Position numbers and translations under genes: made by a program
Notes under the pieces: model-generated
Database searches by the model: none
The model's input: the letters and a program-made list of their open reading frames with translations, nothing else
Told to the model about the DNA's origin: nothing
DNA from: Gracilimonas sp.
GTDB lineage: Bacteria; Bacteroidota; Rhodothermia; Balneolales; Balneolaceae
Length of the DNA: 35,521 bases
Reading direction: 5' to 3'
NCBI GenBank assembly: GCA_022450045.1
Contig: JAKURD010000029.1
Location: 1-35,521 of the forward strand
In this document: in pieces, positions 1-8,477 of the stretch
Numbering within the stretch: position 1 is the stretch's first letter
Layout of the letters: each line of letters begins with the position of its first letter

Positions 1-438
1 TGCTTTTGCACCGAGGAAGATCACCGTGGTAAGGTTAACAAATACGAACAAAGCAATCCAGAATATGGCGAGGATGGTTTTGAGGGTGGTATTGAACCGG
101 TGTTCAATGAACTCCGGGATCGTGTATAGTTTCTTTTCAATAAAGATGGGCAGCAGATACTTTCCAACAATGATCAGGGTGATGGCAGCCATCCACTCAT
201 AAGAGGCGATAGCCAGCCCGACGGCAAAACCGGAGCCGGACATCCCGATGATCTGCTCTGCAGAAATATTGGCGGCAATAAGAGAGGCTCCGATGGCCCA
301 CCAGGGCAGCGATTTCCCCGCAAGAAAGTAATCCTCTGCATTTTTCTGGTGCCCTTCTTTGTCCCTGGAAACCCAAAGACCAATTCCAACGATGAGCATA
401 CAATAGCCGACGAAGACAACAATATCTATTCCGGTCAT
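1..438 (-). CDS. Sodium/solute symporter (SSS family, SGLT-like), 5' part only
   Basis: The minus-strand frame is open from an ATG at 438 to the window edge (146 codons), so only the N-terminal part is present. The translation starts MTGIDIVVFVGYCMLIVGIG, a first membrane segment, then has the SSS-type stretch AEDYFLAGKSLPWWAIGASL followed by ANISAEQIIGMSGSGF, further hydrophobic helices and a YTIPEFIEHRF loop. This pattern is typical of Na+/sugar (vSGLT/SGLT-like) symporters, inner-membrane proteins of usually about 500-550 residues. It lies 79 bp downstream of the GH3 beta-glucosidase on the same strand, so the two probably form an operon in which released monosaccharide is imported. The substrate is inferred from context; other SSS substrates remain possible. 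No Shine-Dalgarno-like sequence precedes the ATG. Confidence 0.88.
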   Translation of the reverse strand, partial: MTGIDIVVFVGYCMLIVGIGLWVSRDKEGHQKNAEDYFLAGKSLPWWAIGASLIAANISAEQIIGMSGSGFAVGLAIASYEWMAAITLIIVGKYLLPIFIEKKLYTIPEFIEHRFNTTLKTILAIFWIALFVFVNLTTVIFLGAKA

Positions 439-517
439 AGGAGATTGGTTAAGTGAGTGATTAAAAAATTAGATTTTTCGTTTTATCAATTCTTTGGTAA
501 ATGTTCTTCCTGCTGTT

Positions 518-2872
518 TTACTCATCAAATGTATTATTTCTAAATTCCGCGTCGAGATAAAAACGTTTTATCATGTCTCCTACTTGCAATCGAAAGTAAC
601 CTTTCTCAAGTATTTGATCACCGTTAAAATTTGGATAAGTAAGATGCTTAAGAGGCTTGATGATCATAGAAAGTTTCCTGGTTTCACCGGGTTGTAATTC
701 AACTCGATGGAAATGCGATAATTCTTTTACCGGTCGTGTAATACGGCCAACTTCATCGGTAAGATACCATAGTACTATTTCTGTGCCTTTAACATTTCCG
801 GTATTGGTGACAGATACTTCGGCTGTTATTTCATCATTAAGGGTAATGGTTGTATCGCTAATGGTAAGATCGGTGTAGGAGAAATCAGTATAACTCAAAC
901 CATGTCCGAAGTTCCAGAGTGCCGTTGTTTTATTTGCTTGTTCAATGTTGTTAGCAACCTCTGCATCAAAGTAATATGCAGCACTGGATTTATGGTTATA
1001 TGGTATGGCATGTCCAACAAATTGGGGATACGAGAATGGCAATTTACCGCTGGGATTAATGTCTCCACTGAGAAGGTTAGCAATAGCCTCCGCTCCCTCG
1101 AAACCTGGTAATCCGGCCCAAACTATGGCATCAGTTTCGGGTACAACTTCTGTTATAACTCTTGGTCGGCCTGCAACTAAAACCAATAAAGAAGGTTTTC
1201 CGGTATTGTTCACTGCCTTGATCAGCTCTATCTGTTCTTGTGGTAACTCCAGATTGGTAATGTTACCTACAAACTCTGTATAAGGTTCTTCACCTGTAGC
1301 TATTACGATGGCATCTGCCTCGTTAGCGGCTTTTTCAAATCTTGATCTGATTTCAGAGTTTTCAGTTCCAATGGAATCCATGCTGATAACATTAGAATTT
1401 GGGAATCCATCAGCCAAAGCCTCTGTAATTGTTTTTACAGATTTGGGATATCGCTCTTCAGAAGCTCCCTGCCAGGCTAATGTCCAGCCACCAGAAAGGT
1501 TTTTTCTGTTGTTTGCAGATAGCCCTACCACCAGAAGTTTTTCTATGTCTTTTGATAGTGGCAGCACACTTTCCGAGTTTTTTAGTAATACCAAAGATTC
1601 TTCTGCAGCTTTCAAAGCGATGACTTTATGGGTCTTGCTCCCTACACTGTCAAGGGCCTGTCCGGAAGGGTATGGATGTTCAAATAACCCCAGTTCAAAT
1701 TTAAGTTTTAAAATTCGTCGAACGGATTCATTTATGCGTTCTTCAGTAACTGATCCATCATTAACCAGTTTGATCAAGCTTTCATTGAAGGTCAATGACT
1801 CCGGAGTCATACTCATATCAATACCGGCATTAATGGCGTGTAGAGTTGCCTCATCATAGGAACGCGCTGTCCGGTGATAATCATAGAGCTTTTGTATGTC
1901 AGCCCAGTCTGTTACAATTACCCCCTCAAATCCCATTTTGTCTCTCAAAAGATCTGACAATAGCTTTTTCGAAGCATGTACCGGTATCCCATTGATCTCT
2001 GCGCTATTTACCATAATGGTCTTTAAGCCGGCATCAATAGCTGCCTGAAAAGGAGGGCGATGAAATTCATGTATGGTTTGCATGGATAAGTCAACCGGTG
2101 TCCGGTCCCATCCTGAGCGGGGTACTGAATAACCAATAAAATGCTTTCCGGTGGCAGCCAGTTTATAGGGGAAAACTTCATAGTCGTCTTGAAAACCTTT
2201 TACATAAGCCCGGCCAAGTTCTGATGACAGATAGGGGTCTTCACCGAAGGTTTCATACATACGAGCCCAATATGGATTTTGCCCAAGGTCAAGAACAGGA
2301 GCAAAATTCCACGTATGCCCTAAAGGGCCGGATTCAAGAGCGGTAATTTTTCCGTTTTGATAAGAGTTCTCGGGGTTAAAAGTTGCCCCGATGTTTATGT
2401 TATGAGGAAATATTGTACTTCCCTGAACATAGCTGGCACCATGTATATGGTCGATTCCATAAATAATGGGTATGCCCAAACGTGTTTCTTCGACAGCAAT
2501 TTTTTGAAGCTCTTCCATATAACTTAGCCATTGCTTGGGTGGAACAGCTTCTCCGTTCAAGAATGATCCAATATGATGATTCTGAAGTAAATCACGAGCT
2601 TTTTCCGCATTTAGGCTAACATCATATTGTATTCCTTCATTATTAATCAAAGTGATATTCAGCTGAGACATTTGCCCCACCTTTTCTTCTATGGTCATGC
2701 GGGAAAGCAAATCTTGAACCCGTTCATCTACCGGAACGGTAGGTTCCAAATACAGTTGCCCGTAGGCTATACTATTGATGCTGAAAAGCAATAAAAAACT
2801 TAAAAGAAATACTAATATATAACCATTCGCCTTCAGTTTGAAGGAATGTTGGATGGGAAATTGGATGTGCAT
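518..2872 (-). CDS. Secreted glycoside hydrolase family 3 beta-glucosidase
   Basis: 784 residues, the usual size for BglX-like GH3 enzymes with three domains. An N-terminal signal peptide (hydrophobic core about residues 18-36, likely cleaved near AYG-Q) sends it to the periplasm or outer surface. The (beta/alpha)8 domain has the YETFGEDPY substrate-binding motif (206-214), the KHF motif (243-245) and the nucleophile motif VIVTDWAD with Asp322. The second alpha/beta domain covers about 420-640 (LVLLKN, then LVAGRPR), followed by the FGHGLSYTDF link to a C-terminal Fn3-like domain. GH3 enzymes remove non-reducing terminal beta-D-glucose and often finish beta-1,3-glucan oligosaccharides. It is divergent from the sigma/SusCD operon and upstream of the SSS transporter, so it probably trims laminari-oligosaccharides. 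Family assignment is secure; exact linkage specificity is inferred. Confidence 0.95.
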   Translation of the reverse strand: MHIQFPIQHSFKLKANGYILVFLLSFLLLFSINSIAYGQLYLEPTVPVDERVQDLLSRMTIEEKVGQMSQLNITLINNEGIQYDVSLNAEKARDLLQNHHIGSFLNGEAVPPKQWLSYMEELQKIAVEETRLGIPIIYGIDHIHGASYVQGSTIFPHNINIGATFNPENSYQNGKITALESGPLGHTWNFAPVLDLGQNPYWARMYETFGEDPYLSSELGRAYVKGFQDDYEVFPYKLAATGKHFIGYSVPRSGWDRTPVDLSMQTIHEFHRPPFQAAIDAGLKTIMVNSAEINGIPVHASKKLLSDLLRDKMGFEGVIVTDWADIQKLYDYHRTARSYDEATLHAINAGIDMSMTPESLTFNESLIKLVNDGSVTEERINESVRRILKLKFELGLFEHPYPSGQALDSVGSKTHKVIALKAAEESLVLLKNSESVLPLSKDIEKLLVVGLSANNRKNLSGGWTLAWQGASEERYPKSVKTITEALADGFPNSNVISMDSIGTENSEIRSRFEKAANEADAIVIATGEEPYTEFVGNITNLELPQEQIELIKAVNNTGKPSLLVLVAGRPRVITEVVPETDAIVWAGLPGFEGAEAIANLLSGDINPSGKLPFSYPQFVGHAIPYNHKSSAAYYFDAEVANNIEQANKTTALWNFGHGLSYTDFSYTDLTISDTTITLNDEITAEVSVTNTGNVKGTEIVLWYLTDEVGRITRPVKELSHFHRVELQPGETRKLSMIIKPLKHLTYPNFNGDQILEKGYFRLQVGDMIKRFYLDAEFRNNTFDE

Positions 2873-3208
2873 AAGATTGGAGTTCTGAATTTAATATTTG
2901 AAATCTAACCGGTCAGATGGAAGCAACTTTGGATACAGATGCCTTTCCCTGATATGGAAATTAAATTAGATTTATAATTCAGAACGACAGAACAGAACCA
3001 AGCTAACGCAAGATTTTCTAACAGTCAAGACTGTGGATTTAAATTTTATTAGCTTGTTATGACTCATATGTTTCCTACTCTTTTTTGGTGATTAAGGGCT
3101 TTTATTTTTTTTGCTGTTATAAATTATTGGTAACTGCTAAATTGATTTTTCACACCAACTCTTTTTTTAGAGAGTATATGAATGCAAAATAAAAAGCTAT
3201 AATAGCTA
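2873..3208. promoter_or_regulatory. Divergent intergenic region between GH3 and the ECF sigma gene
   Basis: 336 bp without a convincing gene; it must carry the promoters of the GH3 gene (minus) and the sigma gene (plus). It is AT-rich towards the sigma gene. I do not see a promoter I would stake a position on. Two repeats lie here: a 12-bp string cggtcagatgga near 2909-2920, also found in the palindromes at 15025-15205, and a 25-bp near-copy (24/25) at 2980-3004 of a stretch inside the anti-sigma gene at 4299-4323. Confidence 0.5.
2980..3004. repeat. 25-bp near-perfect direct repeat, copy 1 (copy 2 at 4299-4323)
   Basis: The sequence cagaacgacagaacagaac followed by one variable base and aagct occurs here in noncoding DNA and again at 4299-4323 inside the FecR-type anti-sigma gene, where it encodes QNDRTEQS just after the membrane helix. 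24 of 25 bases match and identity stops sharply on both sides. Confidence 0.75.
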
Positions 3209-3784
3209 ATGAAGCTAAATCAACAATCTGGAAATGATTTAGAGTTAGAATTACTTTGGGAAAAAGTGTGTGAAGGAAATAAAAAAGCACTGGAACAGCT
3301 TTTTAGGCAAACTTTTGATACGCTGTACAGATATGGTTATCGAATAATCCCAAATTCAGAAAATGTAAGAGATGCCATCCAGGAAGTATTTTTCCAAATA
3401 TGGAAATATCGGGAGAATCTTGAAAAACCAAAGTCCGTTAAGGCTTATATATTTATTTCGCTCCGCCGTGAATTATTGAATAAGAAAAAAGCAGATCAGA
3501 GGAGAGATGAGATTGACAGTAAGTATCAAAAAGAAAGCTTTGATCTGCTTGTGAACTTCGGTAATTGGGAACAGATCTTAGATCTTGAGGGAGAGCAAGG
3601 TAAAGAATTAAAAAAAGCCATAGAAAAACTTTCGGCTAGTCAACGTGAAGTAATTTATCTGAAATATTTTGAGGGAATGTTGACTGAAGAAATTTCAGAG
3701 ATTTTGCAGGTTCGCTCTCAAAGTATCTATAATTTGGCGTTCGATGCGATCAAAAATCTGCGAAAATTTCTGGATAAGGGGTAA
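3209..3784 (+). CDS. ECF-type RNA polymerase sigma factor (FecI-like)
   Basis: 191 residues, typical for an extracytoplasmic-function sigma-70 factor. Region 2 spans about residues 27-95, with the DAIQEVFFQIWK core-binding motif (the usual DxxQExFxxxW pattern) followed by KSVKAYIFISLRRELLNKKK. Region 4 spans about 132-187 (LSASQREVIYLKYFEGMLTEE, then an ILQVRSQSIYNLAFDAIKNL helix-turn-helix). Paired with the downstream FecR-type protein and an STN-bearing SusC receptor, it should direct transcription of the SusC/SusD operon when substrate binds at the outer membrane; this is the established Bacteroidota cell-surface signalling scheme. The ATG at 3209 gives a full N-terminus. A 163-bp gap with palindromes separates it from the anti-sigma gene, wider than in many such pairs. 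Confidence 0.93.
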   Translation: MKLNQQSGNDLELELLWEKVCEGNKKALEQLFRQTFDTLYRYGYRIIPNSENVRDAIQEVFFQIWKYRENLEKPKSVKAYIFISLRRELLNKKKADQRRDEIDSKYQKESFDLLVNFGNWEQILDLEGEQGKELKKAIEKLSASQREVIYLKYFEGMLTEEISEILQVRSQSIYNLAFDAIKNLRKFLDKG

Positions 3785-3799
3785 TAAAATAAATTTCAT

Positions 3800-3815
3800 A
3801 TAACCTATAGGTTAT
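3800..3815. promoter_or_regulatory. 16-bp perfect palindrome between sigma and anti-sigma genes
   Basis: ataacctataggttat is perfectly self-complementary and lies 16 bp after the sigma-factor stop codon. A second small inverted repeat (tattgt-tat-acaata) follows directly, and then a T-run/A-run stretch. This could be an operator, a weak terminator or an RNA processing site; the sequence alone does not decide. Confidence 0.4.
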
Positions 3816-3947
3816 TGTTATACAATAGTTTATAGATCTTTCTATTCTTTTTTTCAAAAAAGATAAAAAAAACAGAGTAGAAATGACGCCGGCTCTTCTC
3901 TTTACCTTTAGAAATCGAGGTTAATCAAATTATCAAAAGAAATATTT

Positions 3948-5009
3948 ATGCCAAGTAAGCTCTCTAATCTATTAATGGATGACTCCTTTATTCGCTTTTT
4001 GAAAGGAAAAGCATCGAAGGAGGAGGAGGTTCGTTGGACTGCCTGGAAGCAGCAAAGTGATGAGCATATCAAGCTTATAGCCAAAGGCCGTGAATTAATG
4101 AGCAGAGGTATGCAACCTTTACCAAAACCAGATATAAATTTGGAATATGAACGACTTATAAATCGTATCGACTCAGAAAATCGGTATAGTTCTCATAATG
4201 TTGTTCAAAAAAGCCAGAGGAAAGTGGTATGGGCCACAATGGTTGCAGCGGCAAGTATTTTATTGATAGTTGGTTTTTTTACCCGGCATGCATTTATGCA
4301 GAACGACAGAACAGAACAAAGCTGGGTTGCCTCGATTGATTATAGAACGCTGGAATCAGAATTCGGCCAAAAAACTTCCATTAAATATTCAGACGGTTCC
4401 AGGATTGTATTAAACGCAAATTCCAGTATGCGATTACCGCAAAAAGCTGTAGGTACCGATACCATGCAAGTCTGGTTAGATGGTGAGGCTTTATTTGATA
4501 TTGTACGCAAACCGGAGTCTCGGCCGAGAACATTTATAGTTCATACACAAGATGGAAGTGTATCTGTGTTAGGGACTAAATTTGCTGTGAATACCACAAA
4601 GTCTCAAAGTCAGGTGGTTTTGGAAGAGGGCAGTGTTAGAATTGATGTCTCGAAAAATGCAAAAGATATAAACCTGAACTACACGATGGTTCCGGGTGAT
4701 TTAGCACTGTTTTCGCACGGGTCTGATGAAATAAAAGTACGACAAGTTAATGCAGAGGTATATACATCTTGGGCCGGCGATACGCTGATTCTGGATAATA
4801 CTCCTTTGTTTGAACTTATAGATCGGATTGAGTTTACACACGATGTGAAAGTTCATGTTGAACTTGAAGAAATATTGAATGAAAAGTTAACCGGAAAATT
4901 TGAAAACTCAAGTTTAGAATTTCTTCTGAAAGGTATTGCTAAAGCTTTGGATGTAAAAATCACAAGGCAAGACAAAACAATTTTTATAAAAGAAAATGAT
5001 GGAGAATGA
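3948..5009 (+). CDS. FecR-family anti-sigma factor with C-terminal DUF4974-like domain
   Basis: 353 residues. The cytoplasmic N-terminal part (1-92) has the FLKGKASKEEEVRWTAWKQQ segment typical of FecR proteins that hold the sigma factor. A single membrane helix lies at about 93-111 (VVWATMVAAASILLIVGFF). The periplasmic FecR domain follows at about 130-240 (FGQKTSIKYSDGSRIVLNAN, then SVLGTKFAVN, VVLEEGSVRI and VPGDLALF). The C-terminal end (about 277-350, NTPLFELIDRIEF to TIFIKE) is STN/DUF4974-like. It is expected to relay the signal from the STN domain of the downstream SusC receptor to the ECF sigma factor. It contains the second copy of the 25-bp repeat just after the membrane helix. Family is clear; the partner is inferred from adjacency. 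Confidence 0.93.
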   Translation: MPSKLSNLLMDDSFIRFLKGKASKEEEVRWTAWKQQSDEHIKLIAKGRELMSRGMQPLPKPDINLEYERLINRIDSENRYSSHNVVQKSQRKVVWATMVAAASILLIVGFFTRHAFMQNDRTEQSWVASIDYRTLESEFGQKTSIKYSDGSRIVLNANSSMRLPQKAVGTDTMQVWLDGEALFDIVRKPESRPRTFIVHTQDGSVSVLGTKFAVNTTKSQSQVVLEEGSVRIDVSKNAKDINLNYTMVPGDLALFSHGSDEIKVRQVNAEVYTSWAGDTLILDNTPLFELIDRIEFTHDVKVHVELEEILNEKLTGKFENSSLEFLLKGIAKALDVKITRQDKTIFIKENDGE

Positions 5010-5026
5010 TTCTTCACAGGAAGAAT
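5009..5026 (+). promoter_or_regulatory. Small hairpin at the anti-sigma stop, upstream of susC-like gene
   Basis: attcttc-acag-gaagaat forms a perfect 7-bp stem with a 4-base loop starting on the last base of the anti-sigma stop codon. No U-tract follows, so it is not a normal terminator. It could mark an RNA processing point or mRNA-stability element separating regulator and receptor transcripts. Confidence 0.4.
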
Positions 5027-5065
5027 TAAGAGTCAAAAACAGTTATAACAAAAAATCTAAGCGAC

Positions 5066-8000
5066 ATGAAAATCAAAAGATATTCCCTGTTAGTATTGTT
5101 CAGTTTGTTTTGTGGTGTTAGTTCATCATGGGCAATACAGCATGACCCTCAGTATGCTTTGAATACAAGCGTTGAATATAATGCCACGCAAAGTTCTGAG
5201 AAAACTGTGCTGTTAAAAAAACAGTTAGCAGATCTGGAGAAGGCTTATGACATTGTTTTCTTGTATAAGTCTGATTTAATAGAAGGGAAAATCAGCACAG
5301 AAGACGATGTAAGTGGTGATTTATATGAAAGACTGGAAGCGCTTTTAAACCCTCATGAGCTGGTTTCTAATTATTTAGGAGATCGTACTTTTGTGATTGT
5401 CGCAAAAAAGGAAAGCAAAGAAGAAGTTGTTGCAGACACAGTTAGAGGGCGAGTTACTGAGGCTCAAACCGGGGAAACGCTTCCTGGCGTTAACATTTTA
5501 ATAAAAGGGACTACAAGAGGTACTGCAACAGATTTGAACGGTAATTTTGTTCTGACTGCCGATCCCCAGGATACTTTGGTTTTTTCTTACCTTGGTTTTA
5601 ATAGACGAGAAGTTCCAATTGATGGAAGAAGTGTTATAAATGTAGCATTGAATTCTTCAGTTCTTCAATCTGATGAGCTTATTGTAGTTGGTTATGGTAC
5701 AAAGCGAAGAAGTGAGATCACAGGTTCTGTCTCTTCGATCAGCTCAGAAAGTATTAATGATACCCCTGTTCTCCGTGTAGAACAAGCTTTACAGGGAAGA
5801 ACAGCCGGCGTATTTGTAGCGAACCAGTCTGGCCAGCCCGGTGAGTCGCCAACTATTCGAATTCGGGGAGCGGGTACCACCGGAAGTGCGGATCCCTTAT
5901 TTGTTGTGGACGGTATGCCGGTAGGTGGCATTGACTATTTGAATCCCGGTTCAATCGAATCCATGCAGGTTCTTAAAGATGCAGCTTCAGCAGCTATTTA
6001 CGGAGCGCGTGCTGCCAACGGTGTGGTTTTGATCACTACCAAATCAGGCCGCCCTGACGTTACCAATGTTACTTACGAAGGATATTCAGGTATCCAAAAT
6101 GCCTGGAAAAAGATAAATATGCTGGATGCTCGTCAGTATATGCTCATGATGAATGAAGGTGCTGCTTATGCTGGTGTTAGTATGCCATTTCCGGTTGATC
6201 CCCAGGTTTCAGGTGGAACTGACTGGCAAGATGCGGTTTTTAATGACAACGCACCGATGACGAATCATCAGATCACAATTTCAGGTGGCAATGAAAATAC
6301 ACAGTATTCAACCGGGATTTCTTACTTCTCTCAGCAAGGAATTATTGGAGGAGAAAAATCTCAGTTCGACCGTAATACCTTCAACTTAAAACTGGATAAC
6401 AAGGTAAGTGAAGTGTTCAGGTTCGGTAATAGTTTGAACTATAGCCGAATAAATCGAAACGCAGTACTGAGTAATAGTGAGTGGGGTTCTCCATTAAGTA
6501 ATGCTTTGAACATGGATCCTCTCACACCAATTTATGAAACAGATCCTGATGACCTGCAAAGTTATCCAAGCAATGCTGTGCAAAATGATGGACGGTATTA
6601 TGGAATCTCTAATTATGTGACCCAGGAGATCGTTAATCCTCTTGCACGATTGGAAGTTACACATGGTGAAACTCAGGTTGACAAGCTGGTGAACAATCTG
6701 TTTGCAGAATATGAGCTCATGCCAAATCTTGTGATCAGAAGTAGCTTTGGTATTGATGCTGCGTTTGTTAGAAGCGACAATTACGTGCCGACGTTCTATT
6801 TGAATTCAGCGCAAACAAACAGTGAGTCACTGGTTAGTAAATCTGAAAGCCGCTGGTTTACCTGGAATTCAGAGAATACCGTTAGTTATGAGAATACATT
6901 CAGTAACCACAACATAACGTTATTGGGTGGTATCTCTGCTCAAAAAGTGCATTTCGAAGATCTGTTCGGTTCAAAGTCTGACCTGTTGATGTCCGACCCT
7001 TCGAATGCCTGGTTGAATGTAGCCTCCAATGAAGAATCGATGCGTGCTACAGGTGGAGCATATAACGAGAAGCTGCTCTCCTATTTCGGCCGTGCAAGCT
7101 ATAACTTCGATGAGAGATATTTGGTAACAGGTATTCTCCGGGTTGATGGATCTTCAAAATTCGGTTCCAATAACCGATATGCAGTATTCCCCTCCGTTTC
7201 TTTGGGTTGGGTTATGAGTAATGAATCATTTATGGAAGATCTGGACGATATTAACCTTCTGAAACTGAGAGTATCATGGGGACAGAACGGAAACCAGAAC
7301 ATTGGAAACTTCGCGTATACCTCAACTATTGCAACCGGTTATGGTTACACATTTGGTTCCAATGAAACATTTACAACCGGTGCGGTTCCATCAAGTGTGC
7401 CGAACCCCAATCTAAAATGGGAAACATCAGAACAGCTCAACTTTGGTGTTGATGTAGGTTTCTGGCAAGATAGATTGATCTTGACTGCAGATTATTATCA
7501 GAAAGAAACAAAAGGATTATTGGTAAGAGCACCGATTCCAGGTCATGTTGGGAACAACGCGCCAATTGTTAACGGTGGCAGCGTTCAAAATGAAGGATTC
7601 GAATTTACCGTAGACTATCGTGATTACACTAATGAGTTTAATTACAATGTGGGTCTTAACTTTGCATTTAATAAAAATGAAGTTACCCACATTGGAAATG
7701 CAGAGGGTGTAATTGTCGGTACCGGTTTTGCGACCTATGGTATCGTAACACGTGCTGAGGAAGGATATCCAATTGGTTACTTCTGGGGTTACAAAACAAA
7801 TGGAATCTTCCAAACACAGCAAGAAGTTAATAATTATGTAAACGGACAGGGTGATTTGATTCAGCCGTTAGCCGCACCCGGCGATGTGATATTCAGAGAC
7901 CTGAACGGAAATGGACAGATCGATGACGGTGATCGAACAATGATCGGTAACCCAACGCCTGACGTTACCTTTGGTGCCAATTTTGGAGCCAACTACAAAC

Positions 8001-8446
8001 AGTTCGATATGTCACTGTTTTTACAGGGAACAGTAGGCAATGACATCTTTAACGCTACTCGACGCCATGACCTGACAATGTCTAACATGCCGGCATCATA
8101 TCTTGAAAGATGGACAGGCCCTGGCACTTCAAACGAATTGCCTCGATTTACCTGGAATGATTCGAATGGCAACTGGTCTAAGATTTCAGACCTTTACGTA
8201 GAAGATGGTTCTTACTTGAGAGTTAAGAATGTTCAGCTTGGATATAATCTATCACAAGGCATTCTCGATAAGATAAGTTTGTCCAAGGCACGAATTTATT
8301 TGTCAGCTGATAACCTGTTTACGCTGACAGGCTACAGTGGATTTGATCCGGAAATAGGGTCTGCTTCACCACTTAGCGTTGGCGTGGATCGCGGTGTATA
8401 TCCACAGGCACGGAGTTATCGAATCGGTGTCAGCATCACATTTTAA
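5066..8446 (+). CDS. SusC/RagA-family TonB-dependent receptor with N-terminal STN signalling domain
   Basis: 1126 residues, outer-membrane importer of oligosaccharides. In order: signal peptide (1-23, ending SSSWA); STN (secretin/TonB N-terminal) domain about 50-112 (KKQLADLEKAYDIVFLYKSD to DRTFVIVAKK); carboxypeptidase-regulatory-like beta domain about 126-198 (VRGRVTEAQTGETLPGVNIL); the SusC signature ELIVVGYGTKRR at about 204-215; a plug with IRIRGAGT and VLKDAASAAIYGARAANGVV; then the large beta barrel ending in an aromatic residue (SITF). The STN extension is the hallmark of receptors that signal to a FecR anti-sigma factor, which lies directly upstream. The SusD partner follows after 31 bp. 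Import of beta-glucan oligosaccharides is inferred from the GH16 and GH3 neighbours. Confidence 0.96.
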   Translation: MKIKRYSLLVLFSLFCGVSSSWAIQHDPQYALNTSVEYNATQSSEKTVLLKKQLADLEKAYDIVFLYKSDLIEGKISTEDDVSGDLYERLEALLNPHELVSNYLGDRTFVIVAKKESKEEVVADTVRGRVTEAQTGETLPGVNILIKGTTRGTATDLNGNFVLTADPQDTLVFSYLGFNRREVPIDGRSVINVALNSSVLQSDELIVVGYGTKRRSEITGSVSSISSESINDTPVLRVEQALQGRTAGVFVANQSGQPGESPTIRIRGAGTTGSADPLFVVDGMPVGGIDYLNPGSIESMQVLKDAASAAIYGARAANGVVLITTKSGRPDVTNVTYEGYSGIQNAWKKINMLDARQYMLMMNEGAAYAGVSMPFPVDPQVSGGTDWQDAVFNDNAPMTNHQITISGGNENTQYSTGISYFSQQGIIGGEKSQFDRNTFNLKLDNKVSEVFRFGNSLNYSRINRNAVLSNSEWGSPLSNALNMDPLTPIYETDPDDLQSYPSNAVQNDGRYYGISNYVTQEIVNPLARLEVTHGETQVDKLVNNLFAEYELMPNLVIRSSFGIDAAFVRSDNYVPTFYLNSAQTNSESLVSKSESRWFTWNSENTVSYENTFSNHNITLLGGISAQKVHFEDLFGSKSDLLMSDPSNAWLNVASNEESMRATGGAYNEKLLSYFGRASYNFDERYLVTGILRVDGSSKFGSNNRYAVFPSVSLGWVMSNESFMEDLDDINLLKLRVSWGQNGNQNIGNFAYTSTIATGYGYTFGSNETFTTGAVPSSVPNPNLKWETSEQLNFGVDVGFWQDRLILTADYYQKETKGLLVRAPIPGHVGNNAPIVNGGSVQNEGFEFTVDYRDYTNEFNYNVGLNFAFNKNEVTHIGNAEGVIVGTGFATYGIVTRAEEGYPIGYFWGYKTNGIFQTQQEVNNYVNGQGDLIQPLAAPGDVIFRDLNGNGQIDDGDRTMIGNPTPDVTFGANFGANYKQFDMSLFLQGTVGNDIFNATRRHDLTMSNMPASYLERWTGPGTSNELPRFTWNDSNGNWSKISDLYVEDGSYLRVKNVQLGYNLSQGILDKISLSKARIYLSADNLFTLTGYSGFDPEIGSASPLSVGVDRGVYPQARSYRIGVSITF

Positions 8447-8477
8447 CAGATATTTCTACACATAAACAGTCATAATC

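Noticed and set aside
1308..1859. 183-codon plus-strand ORF
   Set aside because: Lies fully antisense inside the well-supported GH3 gene.
4201..4330. Frameshift or insertion in the anti-sigma gene caused by the 25-bp repeat
   Set aside because: The reading frame is intact and the FecR domain continues normally after the repeat.
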